Source of the DNA: Sthenelais limicola
Lineage: Eukaryota > Annelida > Polychaeta > Phyllodocida > Sigalionidae
Direction of reading: 5' to 3'
DNA length: 64,000 bases
Assembly: GCA_942159475.1 (NCBI GenBank)
Contig: OW804102.1
Span: 32,742,873-32,806,872 of the forward strand
Below, one piece after another: positions 31,632 through 46,600 of this stretch (within the stretch, counting starts at the first letter, position 1; each line of letters opens with the position of its first letter). A model generated the notes under the pieces. The model saw nothing but the letters and a program-made list of their open reading frames with translations. It had not been told where the DNA came from and did not search any database. Both the position numbers and the translations under genes were made by a program.

Positions 31632-34600
31632 ACAAAATATATATATATTTTTTTAAACATATTTTATTTCGATAAACAATTCTACATATGCAGTACGTTT
31701 CAAGTTATCGAAATTGGAACATGTGAAAACAATTATACAATATTTAAGTAACCATCATGAGAGAAAATTTACGATTACACACTACGAAAATTTGTGACCT
31801 GAGAGGCCTGATGGGCATCTTGTATACCAAATAAAATTTACATGATATTACATTTTTTTGTATTTTCTTTTGCCGACATTTAAAACAGGTACTAGTATTA
31901 TCCACAGGATAAAAACGACTCGGTAGCAAACATTTCGCATATGCAAGTTATATGCAAGTTAGGTATATTTCACTTGTATTAATGAAATACTAGAATATTG
32001 ACACTTGTCGGTTTTTCTAAGTGTGCTCAAAGGAGAACAGACTAGACATAGAATATCTGTTATATTGAACTGTATTTTGAAGCTCATTTTCGAGTTACAA
32101 TTGGGTTATTTGAGAGGATTGGCGAAAGCAGAATTGTACATTTTCTGACGATTTTATTATGGTCTAAAGAACTTGAATATTAATTTTGTCATAATACCAA
32201 GATATGTAACTTTAAATTTCACCTGTATGACGTTGCATTTGCTATGACGTTCACCTGTATGACGTTGATATGACTTGAAGCCTGAGGTTTCTCATTACAT
32301 GCTATTTTAAGGCATGCGTCACACCCTTCCTGGTATGCCAAAATACAATTTTGTTAATTGACACTACATCCTAGGTTTCATCCGCGAACTGACATAATTG
32401 AAAGGAGAGTTTCTATACCAAGCAGTGGCAGTTCCTCCGAGAATAACTTCTACAGTGTTCTATTTGTTTAAACATATTTTTATTCAGGTTCAGTAACAAA
32501 ATACTGCACGCTCACCCCATATGGGTGGTTTTCGTTGTGCACTGTAAATCGTAGCAAAAATGTACACGTTGAAGGATTGTACTATATCTAGATACTTTAG
32601 CACTTCATGAAAAGTTGTTCCTGTTATTCTAATGTTACAAAGTTGGAAAATTAAATATAGAAATTAATGATAGAAAACAATGAATGAATGAAATAAATAA
32701 AATGATGGTAATGAGTATTAATACAGCCTAGTGAAATATTACATTCTTGTGGCAAGCAGGGTGAGTATAGTGGTTTCCCATATATGGGACATATTTTCAG
32801 AAAATTTACAATTCAACTTCTCCAATCTTGATTTGACTTTAGATTCCAGTATAAACATTTATTCTGGAACAGAATCTTGATAATGTCAGTCCCATAAGTC
32901 ATAGAATGGGACTGCCACAAGTTTTCCCCAGACTTACGACCCCTGTGACTAGCTGAGGACTAGACATCACAGAGAATGTCACATCTATGAGTAAATTCGA
33001 TATGAGCTGTCCTCTAGTAACAGGTGAGTATGTACATTCAAGAATGCATGCGAGCACGAACTTGTAATGAGAAGCAATTTATTTTGAAATCACTGACAAC
33101 GGTTATTGTCAAATTGGTGAAGGGCACATTCTTGAAGAACCTACAAATAGTTAGATTAATATACTTTATATCGCAATAATGAATATTCTTGATGTTATTA
33201 GTGATTTATTATTACTATCATATCATCTGATTGTTGGGTTATAGTGGAATGCTTTGTATATAATACGTGGCAAGTTAGTGGTTTCAATATATCTTCCGGG
33301 TATTCTAAGAATCAATTACATGACACAACAAACAACACAAAAGAATCCTGAATACACACCATATGAGGTGACGGCTAGAAGACCTGGATTTTATCCAGAA
33401 GCCTGGTTGTTACATCATGTTACGCAATAATGGCGTAACAGTGGGTAACGACTTAATGATCATTAATTAACATTAATGAGGGTTATGTTATGCGTTATGG
33501 TAATTAATAATTAATATAAGAACCTATTGGGTATCAGGACCCAAGAATTTATTGCATTGAATACGGTAGTAAGGGGAACCACAGGTAGCACTCTCAGCTC
33601 ATTATATATTCCTCCAATCAACAATAGCCACATGGACCAAGCTCTCACCTGTATGCCAAGACCACAATAAACACTATTCTAGATCTTAGGATCAAAGCCT
33701 TAGGACTTCTTCTTTACGCCTCTTATATTCTATACAATATTTCTACAGCTAGTCAATAGCCAAGATAGACAAACCTTCATATAACATGGTCACCTATTTG
33801 TCTAACTTTCATACTTGTACCTGTATAACCTCAAACAAAATAAAGTATTTTTCAATTCAATTCAATATTTTCCCATTTAGCTATTTTTCTTTGCTAATAG
33901 ACATTGGGCACTTTTGCATATGAAACACGGAGAATTTTTCCTCATTAGCCTTAGCTACCTTTCCTTGCTACGCATCTGATACGGAACCTTTAAGACAGGA
34001 ATTTGCTATACAGACAATGCTAACTCCTACAAGATGAATTCCCTACATGAGCAATGGGAAATTGCTTAGCAATTGCAGGCGTCAGATTTCGGGAAGCACC
34101 ATACATACAGCAACAGATGTTGAGAACCTGTGAAGTGCTCCAGGGAACTGAGTCACATGTCGCAAAATTGGTATTTTTTAAAGGGATTTATTCACAATAT
34201 CTCTTTGTTGGAATATTCCCATTTTGGGGAGTGAAGCGTTGTAGGGCATATGAAATCACAAGGCAGTGCATTAATATATACTTGTGTTTCGAAGGTCATC
34301 CTATGGAGTATATTTAATATCTTTACTGGTAATTAACCATCCAGAAATATGGCAAAAATATATTTTTAACAATAAAAATATCATACTTAAAATATAGAAA
34401 TATTTAAAAGCTGCCCCAATGTTTACCATTGTTAGAATCGGCTTGATCTCATCTTGTCAAATATGATGAGATCTCAAAATCCATTTTTTTGCGACTTGTG
34501 ACTCATTTTCCTGTAACACCTCACAAATAAGTGCCTATTCCTGAAGAGTGAACTAACTGAACTCAGAAGTAAAAGTTCACAAGACACTTGCATGTATTCC

Positions 34601-37600
34601 GTCCTGACGCAGGCGAGAAGCATGACGATGCCTCTTTGTCACTTTTGGTCCAAATATAAAAAATACTCTTGTTCCACGAAGACTTAAAAAGTTGAGCTAG
34701 ATGTGGCTTCCAAGAAACTACATTTATAGATCTGAGTCAGACCATTAGAACATGTACAATCTGCAGCTCTACACATTCAGTAAAGTCTGCTAAAATAAGC
34801 CCATAAATGATAAATATTTAGTATATCTAAGTACGGTTGTTATGGAGTTGATTTAGAAAGTCTGTTCTGTAACGATGATTTGCATTTTGAAGTTACATTT
34901 TTGTCCTAAATTTAGGTTATTTTAGAAGATTGATTGTAGTACATTTCTCGCTGATTGTACCCATATGAAATAGGAGAGCTTGAGTATAAATAAACTGCCT
35001 GGCGAAGTACCAAGTCATGGGTCTTACTTTTCTTACTTTTATATTCATTTATTAGCGATCGGGGAGAGATCTTCAACATAAAATTGGCCTTAACAATATG
35101 TCACGTTTTTACCATATATTTGGTTAAAGGGTAGAAAACGTGAACACAAAAATCGAAATAGGATATGAATCCTGTCATATATGATATTGCATGGTTAAAG
35201 ATTTTCCCATTAGAGACCGTCTAAGTTGTCATGTGGTTTGTGAACCATTTATTTTTGTTTTCCTTCTTCACCTACCCTAAAGTTGAAATGAAGTAACGAT
35301 GGTAAGTGATAAATAAGCAAGGTTTGAAAATGCACTGCATCTAGTGGAGAATTATATGTGCATTGTCTTGTACATATGATAATATTTATAAATAGCAAAG
35401 CGAGTACACTAGTGTAAGAGGAATAAGTGGTATAGTAAAAGTTGGCAGATATCATGGCACTACACTTGGATTACCAAATGTGTCTCAATAGGGGATTTGC
35501 ATGTCCGCCATCTTGAATCAGGCATTTGGTTTTTATAGATCATTTTTATATGTACACACTTTGATATTGATGAAAGCATTCTTGCAATCGTCGATAAAAA
35601 TGTTGCTAAGCACTTGTATATGAGATTTGAACTGAGTTTATCCCAGCATTCACTGTAACATGCAGTGACACATGCAAATCCCCTATTAAAGCTGCATTCT
35701 CAGCTATTATGACATAACGAAAATATTTTCAACAAAATTTCAAATTTACTCATTGGCATGAGGAAGACTTATAGAATTTAAGTTGCTGCTGTTATAGTGG
35801 TTTGACTTGAATGAATATATGTTCTTAAAAGGTGACAGTAAGTGGTCAAACTGTTTTGCCTGGCGTTACAATATCGCCATTTGATTGTATTGAATGTCCA
35901 ATAAATTAGTTTAAGTTAAGTTCACACACTTGTCTACACTGTCCAGTACTGTCCACCCCTCTGCCCAGGCCCTTTGCCTGGGTCATCTTCTTAATCAAAT
36001 TCGTCTTCAAAATACAATATCCAATCTTCTGCTGAGCCGCCAGAAGCCACAGCCGAACCTGGGCGCGGCTGAAATGTCACCTCTTTCCCCTGCAAGTACC
36101 AGAGGAAGCCCACCATTGCGGTGATCTGGTCCTGCTAACAATTCTTTTTTTTAAATGAAAACCTTTTCCCGATGCTCGCCTGATAAATCTACATGAGGTA
36201 AATTTGCGATGTATCACAAGAAAATGGGACAAAAGCTGCAGGAATCTTTCCAAAAGAACCCTTACTCAGAATGTTTTCATTTTTTAAGTGTCTTGCGCTG
36301 TCAGTGGCATGAATACATGTACAAAATTGTAAGACTGTGTATTGAATACATCTATGCATATCCCAGTTTATCCTAAGAAGTATATTTTACTACTTTCTGG
36401 CGGTTGACAAAGTGCTACACACCTTTGGTCAATAGTTTATTTATAGATCGGTTGGAAGATGATGGAGCAAAAGGAGGTGGTGTAGAGCGCACCTTTGAAG
36501 TGCCACTTGCCACTGTGCTCCTGATTTTCGGAAAGTTTGCTTGAATTTCAAATATGTGCTAGATCATTATATCAGTAACCAAAACCTTTAAGGATTAATG
36601 TAAGAAAAACGTGGACTGTGAGCATTTAAGGATTTAAAACGCGAATTCGCCATGTGCCGCCGGCTGGTATTCTCTCCAAGACACAGGACAGTTGCTGACC
36701 TAATTGTGTACTATAGATAGTTTCTTATGTCGCACCAAGATGATGGGACTCCAGTCTCTGTGACTAAGTGGTTCCTGACTCCTACTTAGTTCTCAACTGT
36801 CCAATATAGTCATTTCGCAGCTACGAGCTACTTCCTTCAGATTTGAACAGACCATGCGACTCAACTCCACTCAAACTATTTTGCAAATATCAAATGATTT
36901 AATGAATACATAACTGTGATAATCCATCCAAATGATCGTACCTATGCAATTCATGAAAATCCGCTATTACATTTAAAATTGACATTCAGTCAACATAGTG
37001 ATCTTAGCCGCTTTAAGCCAGATTGAACGCCTTTATTGTGGCTAGTTACAGTTTAAAAAATCAAATCAACGATCTTCATTTGAACACATTGAATAACTTG
37101 TGGTAGGTTCGGTGGAGACAATCTCCAAAATATTGTTGATTCAAGACATCTGAGTGGAATTCGATTAAAGTGGAATCCAAAGTTCCAGGCCCATTTTAAT
37201 CGGAAAGTTATCTGTCAAGGTCTGCGGGACATTGATTTATTTTCAGCGTGAACAAAGTCAGTTAAGTTAACAATGTTGATATTTTTCTTTTTGTCTAGCA
37301 GATCAAATTTCATTCAAACTACAGGGTCTTGGCAAGACTAACGATCGATGTCAAATCAAAATAAGTTAATTGGCTTCATGGGCAAAATATTTGCGAAATT
37401 GGCCATGGAAATATTGTTTTCTTAAATTCCCAGCAATCAACTGCCAATGTATGGATGAATACACTATTTTTCTTTATATCTATTTTACATTTTGTATCAA
37501 TGACTTATTATATCAATGACTTTTATCAAAATATTCATAAAATGTGATGTGTTACAAAGAAAAAGAGTCAAAAGTCGCAAAAATTGTTTTTTTTAAATGT

Positions 37601-40600
37601 TTTTCGACAAGAACACTTGCTCAGAATGATTTAATGTTTGGGATGCGTTGCGCTGTTAGTAGCATAAATCCAACTATAAAATATCAAGACTTTATTTTAA
37701 ATATATCTAAGTGCATCTGATGTGTTTCTAATGAGTATATTTAAACTACATACTCTGATTAACCATAACAAAAATATATCATAAATATAGGAAATATAAA
37801 AGTAATTATTAAATGTGTTAATGATTACCATCATTTGAATCCACATGATCTCATCCTGTCACATATGATTATATCGCCATATCGCTATTCTTTGTGAGGT
37901 GTGACTCATTTTCTGTAGCACATCACAAATGATATAAAGTATTAATTAATCAATGTATAATGATACAGATATACTAAACATAAATAGATGTGGTCCTTCA
38001 GTCTGCTAATGTTAAACAATATTTGAAAGTAAATTCAATGTTATATTTGGTTGACATCATTTTGAGGTGAGAAATTAAAGCTGCACTCTCAACTAACAAA
38101 TCAGTCAAGAACTGAACATTTTCTACTTTGTGCTTTGTTTTTTTCCAGCCCATCTAAAATTCATTTTACAAAAGTTGTTTATGCTACAGGGCTTCTAAAA
38201 CGTCCTCATATGTATTTGGTTGAGCTGATTTCCTTATTATCGCTCACCAGCGTCCGTTTTCTCTCAGCTGATTCTCTTTCCAATTCTTATATAATTATAT
38301 AATTGCAGCAGAATATTGATAGATTTAGTCCTATAAGCCATAAATGTGATAAGAAGTTGAAGAATACGGGGCCTCCCTCCCCTTAACTAGCTCCGACCCC
38401 ACCAACCTTCCCCACTTCCCCCCAGATAACAAGATATCGCCAGGTCGCCAGTGCTTATCTTATGGTACCAAACGATACCATCTCAAGCAAAACGAATCTC
38501 CAACATATCGGGGATCTCTATACCTAAGTAATTCGTGTTCTTGTTTTATCCTTAATTATCTAATTTACTTAAACTCTTATTCGTTAACTTATATTTCACT
38601 TCAAAATTCATACTCTGCCTTGAGCGAGATGGTAACGTCTGGGAGAACTGGATTTAATCTAGCAGCCTAAACCTATTATTATCATTATAATTATCTGTGT
38701 GTCTGTTGCTTGTGTCCCAGAGAAAGCGCCATTGAAATGTGAGCTTTGCCTTAACAACTTGTCAATCAGGAAGCCACCAAGGTGAGCCATTTCTTTCAGT
38801 CCAATGAAATTATGATTTTGATAACCAAGTTGTGGTTTTATTCCTTAGAGTTGGTGATTATAATTTCAATTAGGGGAAAGACATTTTTAAAAATACCACT
38901 TTTTGGCCTTCAAGGTGGGATTGCCTTTTTGTCCCTGGAAAATGATCACTCAGATCGCCTTACTAGTATTTCTTTGATTGTAGATATTCGAGTTGACAGC
39001 CTTGAAATATTTTCCCCTGTGTTTTTTTATTACTGTGTCACAGATTCTGTTACCACTGCTTTTTGAAAATATACAATAGAATTGTTTTTTGCTTTAACAA
39101 TATGTTTATAACTTCCCCAGAAGTGTATTATTTTGTCAGTATATATGTTTATGGTACTATTTGCTAAAACACTATTGGATGTATATCAGTCAGTAGTGGA
39201 TTTACAGAGGGTGCAGAGACGCCCTTTGCTGATAATAAAACCTTTCAGAAATCATATTGTTTGAATTGATAACATTGAATTGTGCATTATGTTTAAGAGT
39301 TGTTATTTGGGTTTGAATATCCAGCTCTCCCCCACCCAACCTTGGACGCTGAGGACAGCATTCCCCTAGCAGACAATATCCCCCTAGATCAAATCCCCCT
39401 GGGCATTACCTGCCTAGATCAAATTTCCCTAGGTAGTTATTTACTTACCTAGGGCAGTACTCCTCTAGGTCCAATACCCCTGGACAATAACTACTTAGGG
39501 CAAAAGACCCCTAGGTCAAATGCTCCTGGACAATAACTACTTAGGGCAATAATTTCCTAGGTCAAATGGCCCTAGAATATACCTTATTAAGGTCATATGC
39601 CCCTGGACAATACCTACTTAGGGCATTACTTTCCTAGGTCAAATGCCCCTGGACAATTCCTACTTAGGGCATTACTTTCCTAGGTCAAATGCCCCTGAAG
39701 AATACCTACTTAGGACAATACTTTCCTAGGTCAAATATCTCTAGACAATACCTACTTAGGCCAGTGTCCCTTGCTTGTATGTGCACATGCTTTATTACAA
39801 ATATACAGGACAATGAATGGGGACAATTTCACAAAGAATTCAATCAATGTCAATGAAATACTTGGGTAATATTGTCTTAAGTGTCCACGTTCTGGCTAGG
39901 TGGGATATTGCCCTAGGAGCAATTGCTCTTGGGGGAACCTTGCAGGGGGATATTGTACAATATTCATGTTGACTAAATCCTACAGTGATAAACAAAACAA
40001 GATCATGCCCTTAATAATATTACTAATACTGCATCAACCAACATGATAAACGTGTATTCCAAGGAAAGGGTCTGTGGTAAAATACTTCATAATATTCCTG
40101 AGAGCACCATGATAGGTGATATACTTATTTGGTACTTCAAATAAATAAATAAGTACTTTAATGGTTACAATCCTGATTATATTTGCTAATTTATTCGTAG
40201 ATTGTGTTTGCATAGTCCAAAATAGTCCATTAGGACAGCCGTGGGCAAACTCCACAATGCTAAAGTGTTAAAGTCGGCCAGCTGTTGCAACGCGTTGATA
40301 CCTCTGTGCTCATAAGTTAGTTCTCCTACATACAATACAACTAACCAGGTATCCAACTATGTGTCTGCATGCACTCTAGTGCATGCTTGTACATGGACTC
40401 CTGGACACATTAATCCAGATGTATAACGGCTTTTGGTAAATTGGTAAAGACAATTATGGAATATTATCACTATTATCAAAACAACAAGACCACTTGGTTA
40501 GACCCGATGTTTATCAGAGCCAATGCCACAGAAGGACAAATAAAACAATATTAATGTTATCAAAATAAGACCACTTTGTTCTATACAAGGTTTCACAGCA

Positions 40601-43600
40601 CTATCGTCACAGAAATATACATACAGAATAGTATTAATATTATGAAAACAAGACCACTTGTATTCAGACAAGGTTTATCAACACTATTGTCACAGAAAGA
40701 CAAGTAAAGATAATCAATAATATCATCAAAACAAGACCATTTGGTTTTATACAGAGTTCATCGGTGCCATTGATAGAAGACTAATAAAATTAGTATTAAT
40801 AGTAATAAAACAAGACCACTTGTTTATGTACAATCTTTATAAGCACCATTGTCACAGAAAAGGAGAAGCAGTTTTCCACATTTGTTTATGATGACTTGTT
40901 TAGATGACTCTACTAAGGTAGAGTAGGAAAGCCGAGTGTATTTTAAAGCATGAACTGTTTCATATGTTGTTTGTATTTTTAATCAAGTTTAAAAAAAATG
41001 TTTTATTGTTAAAATATTATTTAGCAAAAGTTAACACTATGGAATTTAATCCAGTATTGCTGGTTCAGGCTTAGGGTCTCCAATCAGAACAATATGGAAT
41101 TTAGAATAAATAATTGTGTCATTCCAACTTTATATCGTATTAGGTAAAACAAAGCACATTATTTTTCTTCACTATATCTCATTTTATTCTAGAGAAGTAG
41201 GTTAAAGTTACATGGTCCAGGATTTCTGGTTGGCGAGAAATGGCGAGAAATGAACCTGGTGAGTCATTATGCGACGCCTCAAAATATTCATGAGAAATAG
41301 TGCGTTTTTTTTCTGTAACTATCTTAACCATTATTGGCCTTAAAAACGAATAAAAGATGAATAAATGAACCTTAAATAAATGAATGTAAAATTCGTTGCA
41401 ATAACTAGAATATGTCAATTGCGCTTTAAGTAAAAATAATTTATTTTACATTGTTTATTGTCATTAATATATTTATTTCCTTCTTAAACATTCATAATCA
41501 AGTGTACAAAGTTTACAAAAGAGTCCTCATTCCCAAATTTAAATTTGATGGTGAAAATAAAATCTGTTAATGGTCATTATGATCTTATTACACACAAGTC
41601 TTTCAAATATGCATCCTTTTAATGCAATTATGGAATGATAGGATTTGCGGATAGAAATACAAATAAAATGTCAAATTGAATTGGAAAACAGCTTCATCCT
41701 TGATGTTTATATTACACTGGACATGGGGGAGCAAGCATCATCTTACCTTTAAACGCACGATGTTCTGAAAGAAAGACGGTTGTCCTTATTTAGAAATATT
41801 GGAAAGTTTAAAAATGTGAAACAGCTTTATGATATAAAATTGTGCAGCTTTTTAACACTCAACGTTCAGTTCATTTATGGTTACAAGTAAACATGTCTTA
41901 AACTAAAACTCATTATGAAGTATTATGTATAATTATGTATAATTTGTTTCCAAAACAGGCTTCCCAGATAAAACATCTTTAGTGATTTTGAAAATGGATA
42001 TTGTAATTGTTGAGAACATCTAACAGAAGGAATTGTTGGGGCCCAACTGAAACTGAAAACTATATATTCATTGCATTGACACCTTATTTCAGTTGTAGGA
42101 GGTATTCCCGCGCTCAGGCATTCCCAAGCCGGTCGCGCACCTGAGCAGACTAGAAAGTTTGTTCGCAAGCCTTTTAAGATCTAAATGGACACCAGATTTA
42201 AAGCCCATAAACAACGCCTTTACAAACCAATGCATGATCGATTTGTTACACAGAGAAAAAAGACACTAATAGTTGTCCAGTAAGTCAATGTTGAATACAG
42301 CACACAGACCCTAATACGGGAATACCTCAAAACATATTTATAAGCAATACCTGTAGTTACAACAAATCCCATTATTGTATAAAGTCGGTCTAACAAAATA
42401 AGTTTCCCACATCCACATTATGGGGTCCCAAGTCTTCAAGTTCTAATACAAATCGATGCCATAGAGATAGGGCATATATTAATACAAGCATGAGCAACGG
42501 TGAATTGGCAAGCCATTGTAAAATTATCAGATTAATTTTAGTTCTATGTTAGAATTGGATGTCGGTCAAAGAGACTATTAACAAATTATTTGATGTTTTA
42601 GAGGCAAATAATAAAATGTTAGTTCTTGCCCGATTTCTACAAGAGAGCAGCTACAATAATAATGATCAGACATAGAATGAATTTGCTGCATTGGGCTACA
42701 TACTTTTTCCACCTTACAGTTGTTCTTTTATTGTACATTTCTTGTCTGACATACCTATGAAAGACATTTATATATATCATACCTGACATTTGAAATGGCT
42801 ATGTGAGCTGTGTTATACTTTCTTTATTATAGTAGTGATAACCAAACAGTAACATTTATTAATTCTGAAATGGCTATGTGAGCTGTGTTATACTTTCTTT
42901 ATTATAGTAGTGATAACCAAACAGTAACATTTATTAATTCATTCCTAAGTAATATCACCAATACTAATAATAAGTTCACATCCCTGGAGAAGAAAGATTC
43001 ATATCCATGTCGGGTGGACTATACATAATGACAGTGAGGTAAGATTACAGAGACTACTTGGAGGGATTTCAATGGAAGAATGCACTTGCAAAATCAGCCA
43101 TTGCATAATCAGCCACTTGTGACCATTGTTAAAAACTATGTAATGTGGCTGTTTTGGCTCTTGCAAAGCTCTGGCTGGTCCCCTCCTCTTCTCCAAAAAG
43201 GTACTTATCAATGGAGCCATGGAGGCAGGAAATGGTGTAATAGTCCAATATTCAAGTGTTGGGATGCTGTTCACAACATGGAACACCTATGCCTTATCTT
43301 CATCACATTGCACATTGAAGACATGAAGGTACTGGCTCTATGATCATGTTGTTCTAGAACACCCCAGCTGACATTTTGCATGACCCAACCAAGAAAGATG
43401 AACTTTTTGCCACTGTGGATTGGACAATGTAATCGAAATCTCATGGTGGATCTCAATACACATCTGAGACATGGAGAGATTACCAACCTCCATCCATTCT
43501 CAAAGAGTCTGTCTAGCACAGTCACTGGGATTTTCACAAATCTGCCAATAAATTCTTGAATATACCAATTTATAAAGCCCATACACAATATAATGAAATG

Positions 43601-46600
43601 GTCAAGTGGTCTTGGGGTATATAGTCAGTTTGACTGGGAATCCTTCCGCTTTCAGAATCCCTTGCCTCTGCCCTATTAGATGGTGAAAAATTGTACTTCA
43701 GAAAGACATCTAATCTGCTGAACATTCACACCAAGGGTACCATCCTTAATGTGATGTTTCTTGAGGGAGTTGATCTGCTGCACTTGTTTCCTATTGATAA
43801 CACTATACTATTTCTTAAGCATGATGGTCAGGTCTTTTAAAACAACTAGAGAACTCAAAAAAGGTGTTGAACTTAGTAAGATAAGGGTCTTTGAGAAAAG
43901 TAATAAGAACAACCAATCTGGCTGACTTTGTGCATGACCCAACCAACAATCTGGAGTCACAAATCTTTTATTGAGGAACTGATCAATGCATGGCACAATG
44001 TGATTATGAGTAAGCTGGTAATGGCCTTTGTACAGGCAAGAACTTTAGAAATCATCACATCAATGCTAGATCTACAATTACTTGCCTCGGGTTTCAAGTC
44101 TACATTCTTTGGTAAAGGCAAGTAGTGGTGCTTCTAAATGGAGGTTGGTGCTCAATATTTCCAACTTCTGGAATGGAACACTTCATCTAGTCAAGAAGGT
44201 TTGGGCTGGTCTATAAATGAGGACAGTCAGTACTGCACTGAACTCTACTATTTGTCATTTTGAGAAGTGAGGCAATGTTAAATAGCATGTGCCTAATGAG
44301 AATATATTGTCAAATACAAATTGTGTGTTACTTAAACCAATCTCGCCCTTTTGTAAATGGTATAGTTGTATTCCTTGACCCAGAAAATGTATGTTTAGAC
44401 ACCAAGATGGTGATCCTGAGTAGTTTAGAAGCTGAGATATTGGTAGATATAGGCTTTTACATAATGGTGACCTTGAAAATCCAAGATGGCCACCATAATA
44501 TACAAGAGTGGTTCATATAGAAATCATAAAGTACATGGACAGCATGTGGGGTAAATTTGGCCCTTTGATCCATCCTCATCTATCTCAAATCTGGCCTCAA
44601 GCTACCTCACTAACACAGTTATAGTGCAAATAGCAGCTGACATATTACATTCTTGCCCCTCAATGGCAGCCATATTGGATTTTGACCTAGAAAATTACCT
44701 CAAAAGAGAGAAATGACTTTAGAAATAGTTTCATCACTCCTGAAAACACATTAAAACTGGTGTTACAGAAGTATGTGTGGTTAATTCGAGCTGAGCTATG
44801 ACATTCTAGCTTCATGGCAGCAGCCATGTTGGATTCTGACCTTGAAATGACCTTGAAACTCAATACAGTCCACAGAAATGAATTTCTCATACTTAAAAAC
44901 ATCTGAAAAGTGGTATCACACTTGAAAATCCAGCCAGTAGAAGCCAAACTATGGTGCATTTGATGTTTGGTGGCAGCCATTTTGAATTTTGCAGCTACCA
45001 GCCACTAGGGTTCTCTCCCAACTTGTAGCCAGTGATTTTTAAAAACCTTATGACCTGTTCTAACAGCATACCAAATTTCAAAAAGGTGTCACAAAGTGCA
45101 CTATTCAGATCAGAATAAATGAATGCTATGAATCCTACAAAATCCTGTATTTGGGGTATATTGGCATGACCGGGATAAAAGGGTTAATATCTAAAATTGC
45201 TCAATAGGTGGGAACGGTCACCCCCCTGATTTGTGATTACCTACCCCTAGGCTACATGAAACAGCGAAAAAAAAAACTTTATCCGACAATGCTAGGTTCA
45301 GCCCAAAAGTGGCCTTTGGCTCCCGGACTAAAGGGCACTCTGTTTGGGTTCCAACTGGTCGAGACACATCAGAAAACGGTCCCGTTTTCTGATCATGTCG
45401 AGATCAGTTGGAACCCAAACAGAGTGCCATTTGTTATTTATTACACACTTTATTTGAATATTAAAAGGTAGATTTAATTTGTTTAAATTTTAGCTTGAGG
45501 AGGCTTGATTCAACGCAATTTGTAGGCCTAAGTTACGCTGCTTGAGACAACGTCATTTGTACATGTTTGTGGGTCAGGCCTATGCTGCGCCAACCAGATT
45601 GCGTCTTTTTGTCACATATAATCATGGAAGCCCAAACTGATCATGTGTGCAGTTCGGATCAACCAAACTGCACCCCCCAAACTGCAACTCCAAACTGCAC
45701 CTCCAAACTGCACCTCCAAACTGCACCTCCAAACTGCACCCCCAAACTGCACCCCCAAACTGTTTATATGTACTGCAATGGGCACATATATGTGTTGGTG
45801 TTAGGAGTTTAGCAAAACTACCTCCAAATTCTCATAGGCTTGAGATTTATTCTCCTCGTAGTATTTACATTTTCTATCTATTTCTTGTCGCTATCATTGA
45901 TCGTAGTTATATTTCAAGTCATGCGTGTCTGTTTGTCCCGACAAGAGAACATTTTAAAAGAGGGGATTTGGACTGAATATTCCGATCTGATAGCCTTTGA
46001 ATTAGATTGCTGAATTCACATACAAAAAAAACTTGAGCAACAAATGCAATAAATACCGTCGGGGAGTCGTTAGGGGGGATGGGGGAAAGGCCATAGTGAA
46101 CATGTAAATATCTGGGGATGTCCCCAGATTGTGTAGAACACCACAGACTTCATAATATTCCAAATATCTACGTAATTATTTGCCTACGTAATAATTATGT
46201 GCGACATTACACAGTTGTGAAATGGTTTTGACTCACTTTGAGTTCTAACTTTCAGGGTGGTTTCCTTTGATTTCAAGTGAGGTTATCTGGGTAATGGATA
46301 GTGCGTCTTTCTGTTATTTTATTAGATAATATCTGAATGAAATTAAAGAAAAGAAAAAGCTAACCTAGAGGGGGGGGGGGGCGTTTATTTTATTGTTGTT
46401 ACAGGGGTTCATAAATTCCATGTAATATCCATAATGTCCACATCAATATTTTGACTACCCGCCGTAATCCTTTACTCTGGTGGCATAACTTATTATCGCT
46501 CACCAGAGGCTGGGTTTTTTTCATGACCCCATCTCCTTCAAATTTTTATATAAGGGTTAGATCGTCAGATAATGTAAAGTTCTCCCTCACAAATCTTGTT

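Noticed and set aside
43000..43590. Possible transposase or gag gene on the minus strand
   Set aside because: Overlapping frames have stops between them and no catalytic motif; kept only as an unrecognised region.
45567..45976. Two frames rich in Pro/Cys/Thr or Lys/His/Pro
   Set aside because: Both read the 13-bp minisatellite in different frames.
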